55,752 nt of DNA from CAYJGJ01 sp964367585. Lineage in GTDB: Bacteria > Bacillota > Clostridia > Peptostreptococcales > Anaerovoracaceae. The stretch's first letter is position 1. The number at the start of each line of letters is the position of its first letter. The stretch spans positions 1 to 55,752 of the forward strand of contig CAYIYH010000009.1 of the NCBI GenBank assembly GCA_964367585.1. Direction: 5' to 3'. Position numbers and translations under genes: made by a program. Positions 7,473-14,007 of the stretch are shown one piece after another. The notes under the pieces are model-generated. The model ran no database searches and was not told the DNA's origin. It was given only the letters and a program-made list of their open reading frames with translations.

Positions 7473-8477
7473 CTAAACAAGTAAATGCTGGAATGCGTTG
7501 AATAAATATCCTACGATGATGATACCACCTGCACATATTGCAATAAATGCGCCTAATAGCTTCGGCTTAACTGCTTTTCGTAGCATAATCATAGATGGTA
7601 GACTTAGTGTTGTAACAGCCATCATAAACGAAAGTATCGTTCCTAGCTGTGCACCTTTTGCCAATAATGCTTCTGCAATTGGTATCGTTCCGAAAATATC
7701 AGCATACATAGGTACTCCCACGAGAGTAGCAAGTATTACTCCGAAAGGGTTTTGACTCCCAAGGATAGTTTCTATTATATCTTGAGGTATCCAATTATGT
7801 ATGAATGCACCTATTCCTACTCCGACTAGAATATATGGGAACACTTTTTTAAAAGTATTAGTGACTTGTTCTTTTGAGAAAATAAGGCGCTCTTTTTTTG
7901 TGAGGGTAGGGGATTCGATATCGATATTTCCTGCATTTAATATAAAACTTTCTACATATTTTTCCATTCCCAGCCTATCGAGTAGTGACCCGCCGATTAC
8001 TGCGATGATTAATCCAACTATAACATATATAATTGCGACTCTTGCCCCGAATATACTCATCAGGAGGACGAGAGAACCAAGATCAACCATAGGTGATGAG
8101 ATTAAAAAGCTAAAAGTTACTCCTACTGGAAGTCCTGCGCTTGTGAATCCCATAAAAAGAGGGATAGAGGAACACGAACAAAACGGTGTTATTGTTCCAA
8201 GGAGTGCAGAAACTATATTAGCCCATATTCCTTTGAATTTACTGAGAATTTTTTTACTTCTTTCCGGTGGAAAGAAACTCTGAATGTAAGAGATAAAAAA
8301 AATCAGTGTGCACAATAGAATTGTAATTTTAATTACATCATATATGAAAAATTGTAGACTGCCACCCCATTGTGATGTTAGATCTATCCCAATACTACTT
8401 AAAAAGATTCCGACTCCGTCGTTGAGCCATTTCATTCCTAATATTTGTGTTTGAATGAATTGCCATATTTCTCCCAT
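7473..8477 (-). CDS. ArsP/YraQ-type permease (DUF318)
   Basis: 334-residue membrane protein with eight or so hydrophobic segments. The signature TPFCSCSSIPLFMGF, with the paired cysteines, and the later repeat-like GVPMYADIFGTIPIAEALL identify the DUF318/UPF0718 permease family, whose best-studied member ArsP exports trivalent organoarsenicals. The conserved cysteines in ArsP are thought to bind the metalloid. It lies in an operon with an ArsR regulator that has metal-type cysteines, which fits a metal(loid) or thiol-adduct exporter; the true substrate is not shown by sequence. GGAGGATAAAATT precedes the ATG. Confidence 0.85.
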   Translation of the reverse strand: MGEIWQFIQTQILGMKWLNDGVGIFLSSIGIDLTSQWGGSLQFFIYDVIKITILLCTLIFFISYIQSFFPPERSKKILSKFKGIWANIVSALLGTITPFCSCSSIPLFMGFTSAGLPVGVTFSFLISSPMVDLGSLVLLMSIFGARVAIIYVIVGLIIAVIGGSLLDRLGMEKYVESFILNAGNIDIESPTLTKKERLIFSKEQVTNTFKKVFPYILVGVGIGAFIHNWIPQDIIETILGSQNPFGVILATLVGVPMYADIFGTIPIAEALLAKGAQLGTILSFMMAVTTLSLPSMIMLRKAVKPKLLGAFIAICAGGIIIVGYLFNAFQHLLV

Positions 8478-8518
8478 AATTTTATCCTCCAGATATATGA
8501 GTTAGCTATATAAATATA

Positions 8519-8579
8519 TTTTGATATTAATTTTTTTTGATATGTAGCTTAAAAATTATAGCCCTTTGAAAAAAGGGCT
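8519..8579 (-). promoter_or_regulatory. arsR-permease spacer: hairpin and repeated half-sites
   Basis: Right after arsR an inverted repeat AGCCCTTT/AAAGGGCT (8560-8567, 8572-8579) forms a short hairpin followed on the minus strand by a weak T run, so it may partly terminate arsR transcripts. Next come two copies of TTTTGATAT in plus-strand reading (8519-8527, 8535-8543), matching half of the palindrome at the arsR promoter. They could be a second regulator-binding place ahead of the permease. Confidence 0.4.
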
Positions 8580-8592
8580 TATCCAGCCGTTC

Positions 8593-8949
8593 TTATGCTG
8601 TAATCGTATCCACTTTTTCTAGTTTATCTAAATAGAAACTGTTTTGAGTTTGTTTCGTATTCGGAGTTAATAGTTCGTTGAGTAATTGAATGGCAAACTG
8701 CTTGCCATTATCCGATAGTGAATAATGGACCCATTTACCGACTTGAGCAGATGAAACTAATTTGGAGTCGCATAGTATCTTCATATGATACGAGAGCGCT
8801 GTTTGTTTAATTCCGGTCAAATCCGTAATGACACATGCACATTTTTCACCGTCTCTTAGAAGCTCAAGGATATTAAGTCTCTTTTCATCACTTAGAGCAT
8901 TAAATATTTTTGCGTATTCTTTATTGGTACTGTTCATAAAATTCATCAT
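8593..8949 (-). CDS. arsR: ArsR/SmtB-family metalloregulator
   Basis: 118 residues with a winged helix-turn-helix: LSDEKRLNILELL, then CAC (Cys37, Cys39) next to the recognition helix TALSYHMKILCDSKLV, which adds Cys60, and a wing GKWVHYSLSD. In ArsR proteins such cysteines bind As(III) or Sb(III) and release the repressor from DNA. First gene of the operon, followed by permease, reductase and thioredoxin. AAGGA precedes the start eight bases away; a second in-frame ATG follows directly. The promoter just upstream holds a palindrome over its -10 box, consistent with self-repression. Confidence 0.88.
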   Translation of the reverse strand: MMNFMNSTNKEYAKIFNALSDEKRLNILELLRDGEKCACVITDLTGIKQTALSYHMKILCDSKLVSSAQVGKWVHYSLSDNGKQFAIQLLNELLTPNTKQTQNSFYLDKLEKVDTITA

Positions 8950-8971
8950 AATTTATTTCCTTATCAGTTAT

Positions 8972-9020
8972 AATTTGATTATATCAAATTATTTCCATAT
9001 GTCAAGCGATATATCAAATT
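8972..9020 (-). promoter_or_regulatory. arsR operon promoter with overlapping operator
   Basis: Read on the minus strand: -35 TTGACA (9000-9005), 16-bp spacer, -10 TATAAT (8978-8983). The -10 lies in the centre of the 19-bp palindrome AATTTGATtatATCAAATT (plus strand 8972-8990). The arm ATATCAAATT recurs upstream at 9011-9020, exactly 30 bp away, about three helical turns. Inference: ArsR binds here and blocks RNA polymerase. Confidence 0.8.
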
Positions 9021-9040
9021 TATTTTATTTATTATTATTG

Positions 9041-9249
9041 AACATTTTCGAAAATGCCTAGCATGTAGAGTTCGAGAGAAAACTCTGCGTCGCAAGTGTT
9101 AGCAAAATCTGCGGATGACCGAGGCACTAAAAACACTACTAAGTGGATGAAGTTTGTTTTTAGTGTCTCCGTATATGTCGGAGCAGACTTTGTCAGTTGC
9201 AGAATTGTTTTCTCGAGAACGGCCGCACTGATTAAACATTTTCGAAAAT
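9041..9249. repeat. MITE-like or structured element with flanking 15-bp repeats
   Basis: AACATTTTCGAAAAT occurs at 9041-9055 and 9235-9249. Its core ATTTTCGAAAAT is itself a palindrome, so the copies are both direct and inverted. Between them lies an imperfect long inverted repeat of about 150 bp: GTTCGAGAGAAAAC pairs with GTTTTCTCGAGAAC, and GGCACTAAAAAC with GTTTTTAGTGTC, around a short loop. No coding frame is supported. It sits between the PHP gene end and the arsR promoter. It may be a miniature transposable element or a large transcribed hairpin. Confidence 0.45.
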
Positions 9250-9259
9250 AAATAGTATA

Positions 9260-9970
9260 TTAGAATTGTAAGAACTTTAAAATTGATTCGATTGACTTAT
9301 GTTCGACTTCAATTTTTTCAGTAGGTTCATTTATGTCTTGCAAAAGATGAGCATCAGAGTTATGGAGTATTTTGCATATTTTAAGATAATGGTTTGAATT
9401 GAGTACTTCAGCCAAGTTGTCCTTATTCTTTATTTCCACCGTGGTAAACTTGCTTTCCTGTGGAATAAATCCTAGATTTGATATTACACTATTTGTTTTT
9501 TTGTCGACATGTGCGGGAATTGTTATGCCGCCATATTTTTTAGTCAAATCAAATATGTCATAAAAGGATATCAAGGTGGCACTGACGAGCAAGTTTTTTT
9601 CATTAGTAATAATTGTATCATTGAAATCCATTACCTGTTGTTTTCCAAATATAGCTTCATCATTTGGTATTTTTAGTAATTGACTTTGGACGTATTCATC
9701 GAATTGCATAGCCATTTTGAGAGATGGGAATAAGCATAATGAATGAACCTCTTCGGATGTAGTTAGTTCCATTCCTGGAATTGCTAGGATTCCTAGTTTT
9801 TCGGCATGGTGCATGATTGCGGGGCAGTTTTTACACGTGTTGTGGTCAGTAACTGCAATTACATCAAGCCCTTTAATACTTGCCATTCCAACAATATTAA
9901 AGGGAGTCATGTCATCATCCCCACAAGGAGACAAGCAAGAGTGGATATGTAAGTCGTAAGATAGTTGCAC
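9260..9970 (-). CDS. PHP-domain phosphoesterase
   Basis: 236 residues with the PHP fold metal motifs: YDLHIHSCLSPCG at the N-terminus, DVIAVTDHNT (about 35-44), the GMELTT strand (66-71), PAHVDK and LHNSDAHLL near the C-terminus. PHP proteins are metal-dependent phosphoesterases. It is the last gene of the minus-strand operon with DRTGG proteins and an [FeFe]-hydrogenase-like protein, an arrangement often found beside clostridial hydrogenases; the substrate is unknown. The start is GTG, seven bases after AGGAG. Confidence 0.83.
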   Translation of the reverse strand: MQLSYDLHIHSCLSPCGDDDMTPFNIVGMASIKGLDVIAVTDHNTCKNCPAIMHHAEKLGILAIPGMELTTSEEVHSLCLFPSLKMAMQFDEYVQSQLLKIPNDEAIFGKQQVMDFNDTIITNEKNLLVSATLISFYDIFDLTKKYGGITIPAHVDKKTNSVISNLGFIPQESKFTTVEIKNKDNLAEVLNSNHYLKICKILHNSDAHLLQDINEPTEKIEVEHKSIESILKFLQF

Positions 9971-9985
9971 TATTATACTCCTAGA

Positions 9986-10324
9986 TTAATGCTTATTAAT
10001 TAACTGATATACTTTTAATGCTGCATCAAAAATAGGCATCTCAGTCTTTAGTATAGTTATTCCCTCATTTATAGCTTTTTGGGTTGATGGATCATCAAGT
10101 TGTGAGTTTTCGGCTAATATAATACAACTAACATCTGTTAGTGATGCTACTGCGATTGTATTCATATTTCCCATCACTGTAACCCAAACACTTCCTTCTG
10201 GCGCCTTACTCATTGCTATGCTTAGTAAGTCACAACAAAAAGGCTTTGTTATTTCCATTTGTAAATCTTTACCTTTGCAAATAACCGGGAAAAGTTCTTT
10301 TTCTATTAATTGTTCTATTGTCAT
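9986..10324 (-). CDS. DRTGG-domain protein
   Basis: 112-residue soluble protein of the DRTGG type, a small regulatory domain also found fused to CBS and phosphotransacetylase proteins. Seen: VWVTVMGNMNTIAVASLTDVSCIILAEN, with alternating strands typical of this fold. Its ATG overlaps the stop of the upstream Fe-S protein gene by four bases (ATGA), indicating translational coupling. A related DRTGG gene opens the same operon. A nucleotide-sensing or phosphate-sensing role is possible but not shown. Confidence 0.65.
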   Translation of the reverse strand: MTIEQLIEKELFPVICKGKDLQMEITKPFCCDLLSIAMSKAPEGSVWVTVMGNMNTIAVASLTDVSCIILAENSQLDDPSTQKAINEGITILKTEMPIFDAALKVYQLINKH

Positions 10325-11589
10325 TTTTCACTCCGTTCATTTAATAATGTTTCCTTTAATAGGTGGATACAGTCTTGTTCAGTCGCTTCTCCTTTTATTA
10401 TATCTTCCGCCATTGCTCTGCAGTCAGGAGCACCGCAAGAGCCACAATCTAGACCGGGCAATTTTTTGTATACTCGTTCTACTTGGTTCATCATTGCAAA
10501 GCTGTCAATAATTGTTTTTCCTAATCGGAAAACAGGTTCATATTCTACTTTTTTTGACCAGTCAGTGTATTGATTCGCATTTTCAGTAGAATCAATGCAG
10601 CTCAGAGACAGAGGTAGATTTTTTCTGATATGCTTTAGTTTTACTTTTGCAAGGTAAGGATTTTCTACAGTTAAAACTCCACCGATACAGCCGCTATTAC
10701 ATGAATTTAATTCGACAAATCTTAGTTTTGTGAATTTTTCGTCTTCTAGGTCTTCAAGGACTCGGATTACATTTTCAATCCCATCAGCAGCTAAATATTG
10801 GTCGGTAAAAAGCCCACCAGCTTCTCCACCACTTCTACCCCAATTAATACCAAGGCTTCCCGATGAGGCTATGTGCGGTATATTTTCTTCTAGGGAGTGC
10901 ATACTAGATAATAATTCGGGATATACTTTTTTTATTGCAAATACATGATCTACTTCAGATTTTTCTGTTCCCAAAGGAGATTTGGCATACGTAACTTTGG
11001 ATGGACAGGGCGAGATGAAACAAATCGCAATGTCTTCTCTTGGTAATGATGTTTTTTTAATTGCATTTTGTGCGGCGATTTGAGCTGCAACTTCGATTGG
11101 TGGGTTTAACGGAAGTAGGTGGGGTATCAAATTCGGAAACTTTACCCTTATCAATCTTACGATAGTAGGACAGGCTGTGCTAATCCATGGAGATATTTCG
11201 TCGTGTTCTTCTAAAAAGGTACGTGTTGCCTCCGATACTATTTCTGCAGCAGCGCTTACTTCGTACACATCATCAAATCCCATATTGAGCAGTCCATTTA
11301 ATACAATATTGACGTCGTATAAATGATTGAATTGGCTGTAAAGTGCGGGTGCAGGTAGTGCTACTTTGTATTTATATTTGTTCATTTCGTTAAGGCTGTC
11401 ATAAGAGGCTTTTTTTGCATGATGAGGGCATAATCTAATACACTCTCCACAATCAATGCAAAACTTGGGATTTATTTTTGCTTTTTGGTCTCTTACCCTA
11501 ATTGCCTGTGTTGGACATCTTTTTAAACAATTGATACAACCTCTACACAGGTCTTCATCTAAATATACTGAATGATTAAATTTATTCAT
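10321..11589 (-). CDS. [FeFe]-hydrogenase-like iron-sulfur protein, probably sensory
   Basis: 422 residues. N-terminal two-cluster ferredoxin (Cys15, 18, 21, 25 and Cys44, 47, 50, 54), then a hydrogenase large-subunit-like domain with the four H-cluster cysteines in place: Cys140 (STACPT), Cys195 (SPCPSK), Cys297 and Cys301 (SCNSGCIGG). A C-terminal [4Fe-4S] domain follows (DCGSCGAPDC and Cys407). The proton-relay cysteine before the first ligand is Ala139, as in sensory hydrogenases. It is divergent from the true hydrogenase operon and flanked by a kinase-like ATPase and DRTGG proteins, so I infer a redox or H2 sensor. GGAAAGG lies 11 bases before the ATG. Confidence 0.75.
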   Translation of the reverse strand: MNKFNHSVYLDEDLCRGCINCLKRCPTQAIRVRDQKAKINPKFCIDCGECIRLCPHHAKKASYDSLNEMNKYKYKVALPAPALYSQFNHLYDVNIVLNGLLNMGFDDVYEVSAAAEIVSEATRTFLEEHDEISPWISTACPTIVRLIRVKFPNLIPHLLPLNPPIEVAAQIAAQNAIKKTSLPREDIAICFISPCPSKVTYAKSPLGTEKSEVDHVFAIKKVYPELLSSMHSLEENIPHIASSGSLGINWGRSGGEAGGLFTDQYLAADGIENVIRVLEDLEDEKFTKLRFVELNSCNSGCIGGVLTVENPYLAKVKLKHIRKNLPLSLSCIDSTENANQYTDWSKKVEYEPVFRLGKTIIDSFAMMNQVERVYKKLPGLDCGSCGAPDCRAMAEDIIKGEATEQDCIHLLKETLLNERSEK

Positions 11590-11627
11590 TGTATAATATT
11601 CCTTTCCGGAGTAACGTGCAATTAGAT

Positions 11628-12050
11628 TTATAAATCTACTTCCATTAGTATTGTCGTCCCAACACCTAACTCTGTTTGAATATCTATTTTGTCCGTGTAT
11701 TTTTTCATATTTGGCAGACCCATTCCTGCTCCAAACCCGAGGCTCCTTATTTCATCTGTTGCAGTGGAAAACCCAGCCTCCATCGCTTTTTCTATGTCTG
11801 GGATACCAGGCCCGATATCTTTTAGTACCATGGTTATCTTCTGAGGCGTAATTTCGACTGTAATATTCCCTCCATTTGCATGTATAACCATGTTTATTTC
11901 ACCTTCATACATTGCGATAGCAACTTTTCTTATATGTTCCGGATTGATTCCAAGTTGTTTGAGTTTACTTTTAATGTCGCTACTAGCCTCACCAACCATT
12001 GTGAAATCATCCGTCTGTACTTCATATTCAAATATCATTTTATCGTTCAT
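11628..12050 (-). CDS. anti-sigma-factor-type ATP-binding protein (HATPase_c)
   Basis: 140 residues from the chosen start MNDKMIF. GHKL ATPase motifs: IAMYEGEINMVIHA (N box), LKDIGPGIPD (G1 box) and LGFGAGMGLPNMKKY (G2 box). This is the fold of RsbW/SpoIIAB-like serine kinases. It stands alone without a sensor domain and lies between the [FeFe]-like protein and a DRTGG gene, so it is probably the output element of the same module. The start is ten bases after GGGAGGA and overlaps the upstream gene by 11 bp. Confidence 0.78.
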   Translation of the reverse strand: MNDKMIFEYEVQTDDFTMVGEASSDIKSKLKQLGINPEHIRKVAIAMYEGEINMVIHANGGNITVEITPQKITMVLKDIGPGIPDIEKAMEAGFSTATDEIRSLGFGAGMGLPNMKKYTDKIDIQTELGVGTTILMEVDL

Positions 12051-12402
12051 GTTTTTCATTTCCTCCCAAAAGCCCTGCGTTATAAAGTAATCCGCTAGCT
12101 GTGAACATATGATACTTTGTTGCAAGTAAAATAATATTCCTTTTTTGTGCCATGTTAATAACCAGTTCATCAGGCTTTTTCCCTCTAACAAAGATTATAC
12201 AAAGCATATCCATCATTTCCGCGGTGCGTATGACTTGAGGATTGCAAAGTCCTGTTAGGAGTGCAGAGTGATCTTTTGAAAATGCAAGTACATCGCTCAT
12301 TAAATCAGAGCTACATGCGCCGTTGACTATTTCTGTTAGGTTGTCTCCACCAGATAGGAGCTCGGCGTCTAATATTCTCTTTATTTCTTCTATTGTTAGC
12401 AT
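12040..12402 (-). CDS. DRTGG-domain protein, first gene of regulatory operon
   Basis: 120 residues; starts MLTIEEIKRILDAELLSG and contains CNPQVIRTAEMMDMLCIIFVRG, similar in size and fold to the second DRTGG protein of this operon, with a conserved hydrophobic core. The ATG was chosen after AAAGGG at seven bases. It faces the hydrogenase operon across a 122-bp AT-rich gap that must hold both promoters, although I see no consensus boxes there. It overlaps the next gene. Confidence 0.65.
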   Translation of the reverse strand: MLTIEEIKRILDAELLSGGDNLTEIVNGACSSDLMSDVLAFSKDHSALLTGLCNPQVIRTAEMMDMLCIIFVRGKKPDELVINMAQKRNIILLATKYHMFTASGLLYNAGLLGGNEKHER

Positions 12403-12524
12403 GCGATATCCCTTTCGTAATTTATTATACAAAAATAGCATATTTTTTTAAAAATTACTATATTTTTATTTTTCAATATGTTATATTTTTAACAAGATGT
12501 AATTTTTTATTCAAGGAGGATAAA

Positions 12525-13025
12525 ATGTGTTGTAATAATAACATAAAAACAATTCCATTTTCTGGGACTCCCGAGCAAGAGTCTCAACTACGAGAAGGAA
12601 TAGTGCAACTAAAAGAAATGCAAGGTGCTCTTATGCCAGTCCTTCAACTTACACAAGAAATATATGGATATTTGCCTTTTGAGATGATGACTTTAATCTC
12701 TGACGAGATGAAAATACCATTTGAAAAAATCTACGGTGTGGCAACTTTTTATTCGCAGTTTGCATTGCAACCGAAGGGCAAGTATCAAATATCTGTTTGT
12801 CTTGGAACAGCGTGTTATGTAAAAGGAGCAGGTAAAATTGTTGAGAAGCTCGAACAACTTATAGGTGTGAAAAATGGAGAATGCACGCAAGATGGCAATT
12901 TTTCTTTGGATTCTTGTCGATGTGTAGGTGCTTGCGGTTTGGCACCTGTTATGCTAGTTAATGACGATGTGTATGGGAGACTAACTGTCGATCAACTACC
13001 GGAAATATTAGAGAATTATAAGTAA
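12525..13025 (+). CDS. hydC: bifurcating [FeFe]-hydrogenase subunit C (NuoE-like)
   Basis: 166 residues; NuoE/24-kDa [2Fe-2S] subunit. Cluster cysteines: CLGTAC (C-x4-C) and CRCVGAC (C-x3-C), with GACGLAPVMLVND. Helical N-terminal domain with YGVATFYSQFAL. In HydABC complexes this subunit carries a [2Fe-2S] centre beside the flavin subunit HydB. Strong AAGGAGG five bases or so before the ATG; longer in-frame upstream sequence lacks such a site. First gene of a five-gene operon. Confidence 0.92.
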   Translation: MCCNNNIKTIPFSGTPEQESQLREGIVQLKEMQGALMPVLQLTQEIYGYLPFEMMTLISDEMKIPFEKIYGVATFYSQFALQPKGKYQISVCLGTACYVKGAGKIVEKLEQLIGVKNGECTQDGNFSLDSCRCVGACGLAPVMLVNDDVYGRLTVDQLPEILENYK

Positions 13026-13029
13026 AGTT

Positions 13030-13587
13030 ATGTTAATGGAGTTGTCTCTAAACGTTTTAGACATTGTGCAAAATTCGACGAGGGCAGGAGCTCGGCTCAT
13101 AGAAATTAGTGTTTCTATCGATAGCGAGGACGAATTGCTTGTGATCGAGATTTGTGATGATGGTTCGGGAATATCTCCCGAAGAATTAAAGAGAGTCGTA
13201 GATCCTTTTTTTACTAGCAGAACTACAAGGAAAGTGGGATTGGGAATACCTTTTTTTAAAACTTCCGCTGAAATGACAGGCGGTAAATTCTCAATACACT
13301 CCGCGCTTAATAAGGGAACTAAGGTTCTAGCAGAATTTAAAACGTCTCATATTGACTGTATGCCACTCGGAGACATATCGTCTACTATACATAATTTAGT
13401 TGTGTATCATCCTGATGTCGATTTTATTTATAAGTATAGTTACAACCGAGAATTTTTTATTTTAGATACGAGAGAATTCAAAGAGATATTAGGCGATCTG
13501 CCTTTTGATTCACCCGAAATATCTGCGTATATAATGGACTATCTCGTTCAAAATAAAAAAGAAGTAGACAACGATGAAGTATATTAA
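13030..13587 (+). CDS. HATPase_c protein of the hydrogenase operon
   Basis: 185 residues. N-terminal GHKL ATPase domain: LSLNVLDIVQNSTRAGA (N box), EICDDGSGISPEELKRV (G1) and GLGIPFFKTSAEMTGG (G2). The remaining 70 residues have no recognised domain. Clostridial hydABC operons often carry such an ATPase between hydC and the ferredoxin gene. Inference: a regulatory partner of the divergent DRTGG/Fe-S module. It starts five bases after hydC with little Shine-Dalgarno sequence, so translation is probably coupled; a second ATG lies two codons on. Confidence 0.75.
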   Translation: MLMELSLNVLDIVQNSTRAGARLIEISVSIDSEDELLVIEICDDGSGISPEELKRVVDPFFTSRTTRKVGLGIPFFKTSAEMTGGKFSIHSALNKGTKVLAEFKTSHIDCMPLGDISSTIHNLVVYHPDVDFIYKYSYNREFFILDTREFKEILGDLPFDSPEISAYIMDYLVQNKKEVDNDEVY

Positions 13588-13618
13588 CATATTTCAAACA
13601 TGATTGGAGGAATATTAT

Positions 13619-13996
13619 ATGAAGAGTCTTGAAGAATTAAAAGAAATTCGGGATAAGATGCAAAATCAGTTAGGAATACGTGCTGAAGATAGTGATCAAG
13701 TGCGTGTTGTAGTTGGAATGGCAACATGTGGAATTGCGAGTGGAGCTAGACCCGTACTAAATAAAATTGCGGAATTAGTCCAAAAAAAAGGTCTCGTGGG
13801 AAAAGTTTCTGTTACTCAAACAGGGTGTATCGGATTATGTCAGTTCGAACCAATAGTCGAAATAATTGAACCAGGAAAAGAAAAGACAACATATATTAAA
13901 ATGACACCGGAAAAAGCCGAGGAAGTTGTTCAACGTCATTTGATTGGCAATAGAGTAATAGCTGACTACACGCTTAATTCGGTAAATCTAACTTAG
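13619..13996 (+). CDS. thioredoxin-like [2Fe-2S] ferredoxin
   Basis: 125 residues, thioredoxin-like ferredoxin fold. Cluster residues: ATCGIASGA near the start and QTGCIGLCQFEP in the middle, giving four cysteines for a [2Fe-2S] cluster. The same fold forms the N-terminus of HydB next door. In hydrogenase operons this small protein is found as HydD/HydE-like subunit or electron carrier. GGAGGAATATTAT precedes the ATG; a TTG five codons earlier lies inside that site and is unlikely. Confidence 0.85.
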   Translation: MKSLEELKEIRDKMQNQLGIRAEDSDQVRVVVGMATCGIASGARPVLNKIAELVQKKGLVGKVSVTQTGCIGLCQFEPIVEIIEPGKEKTTYIKMTPEKAEEVVQRHLIGNRVIADYTLNSVNLT

Positions 13997-14007
13997 GAGG
14001 TGATAAT

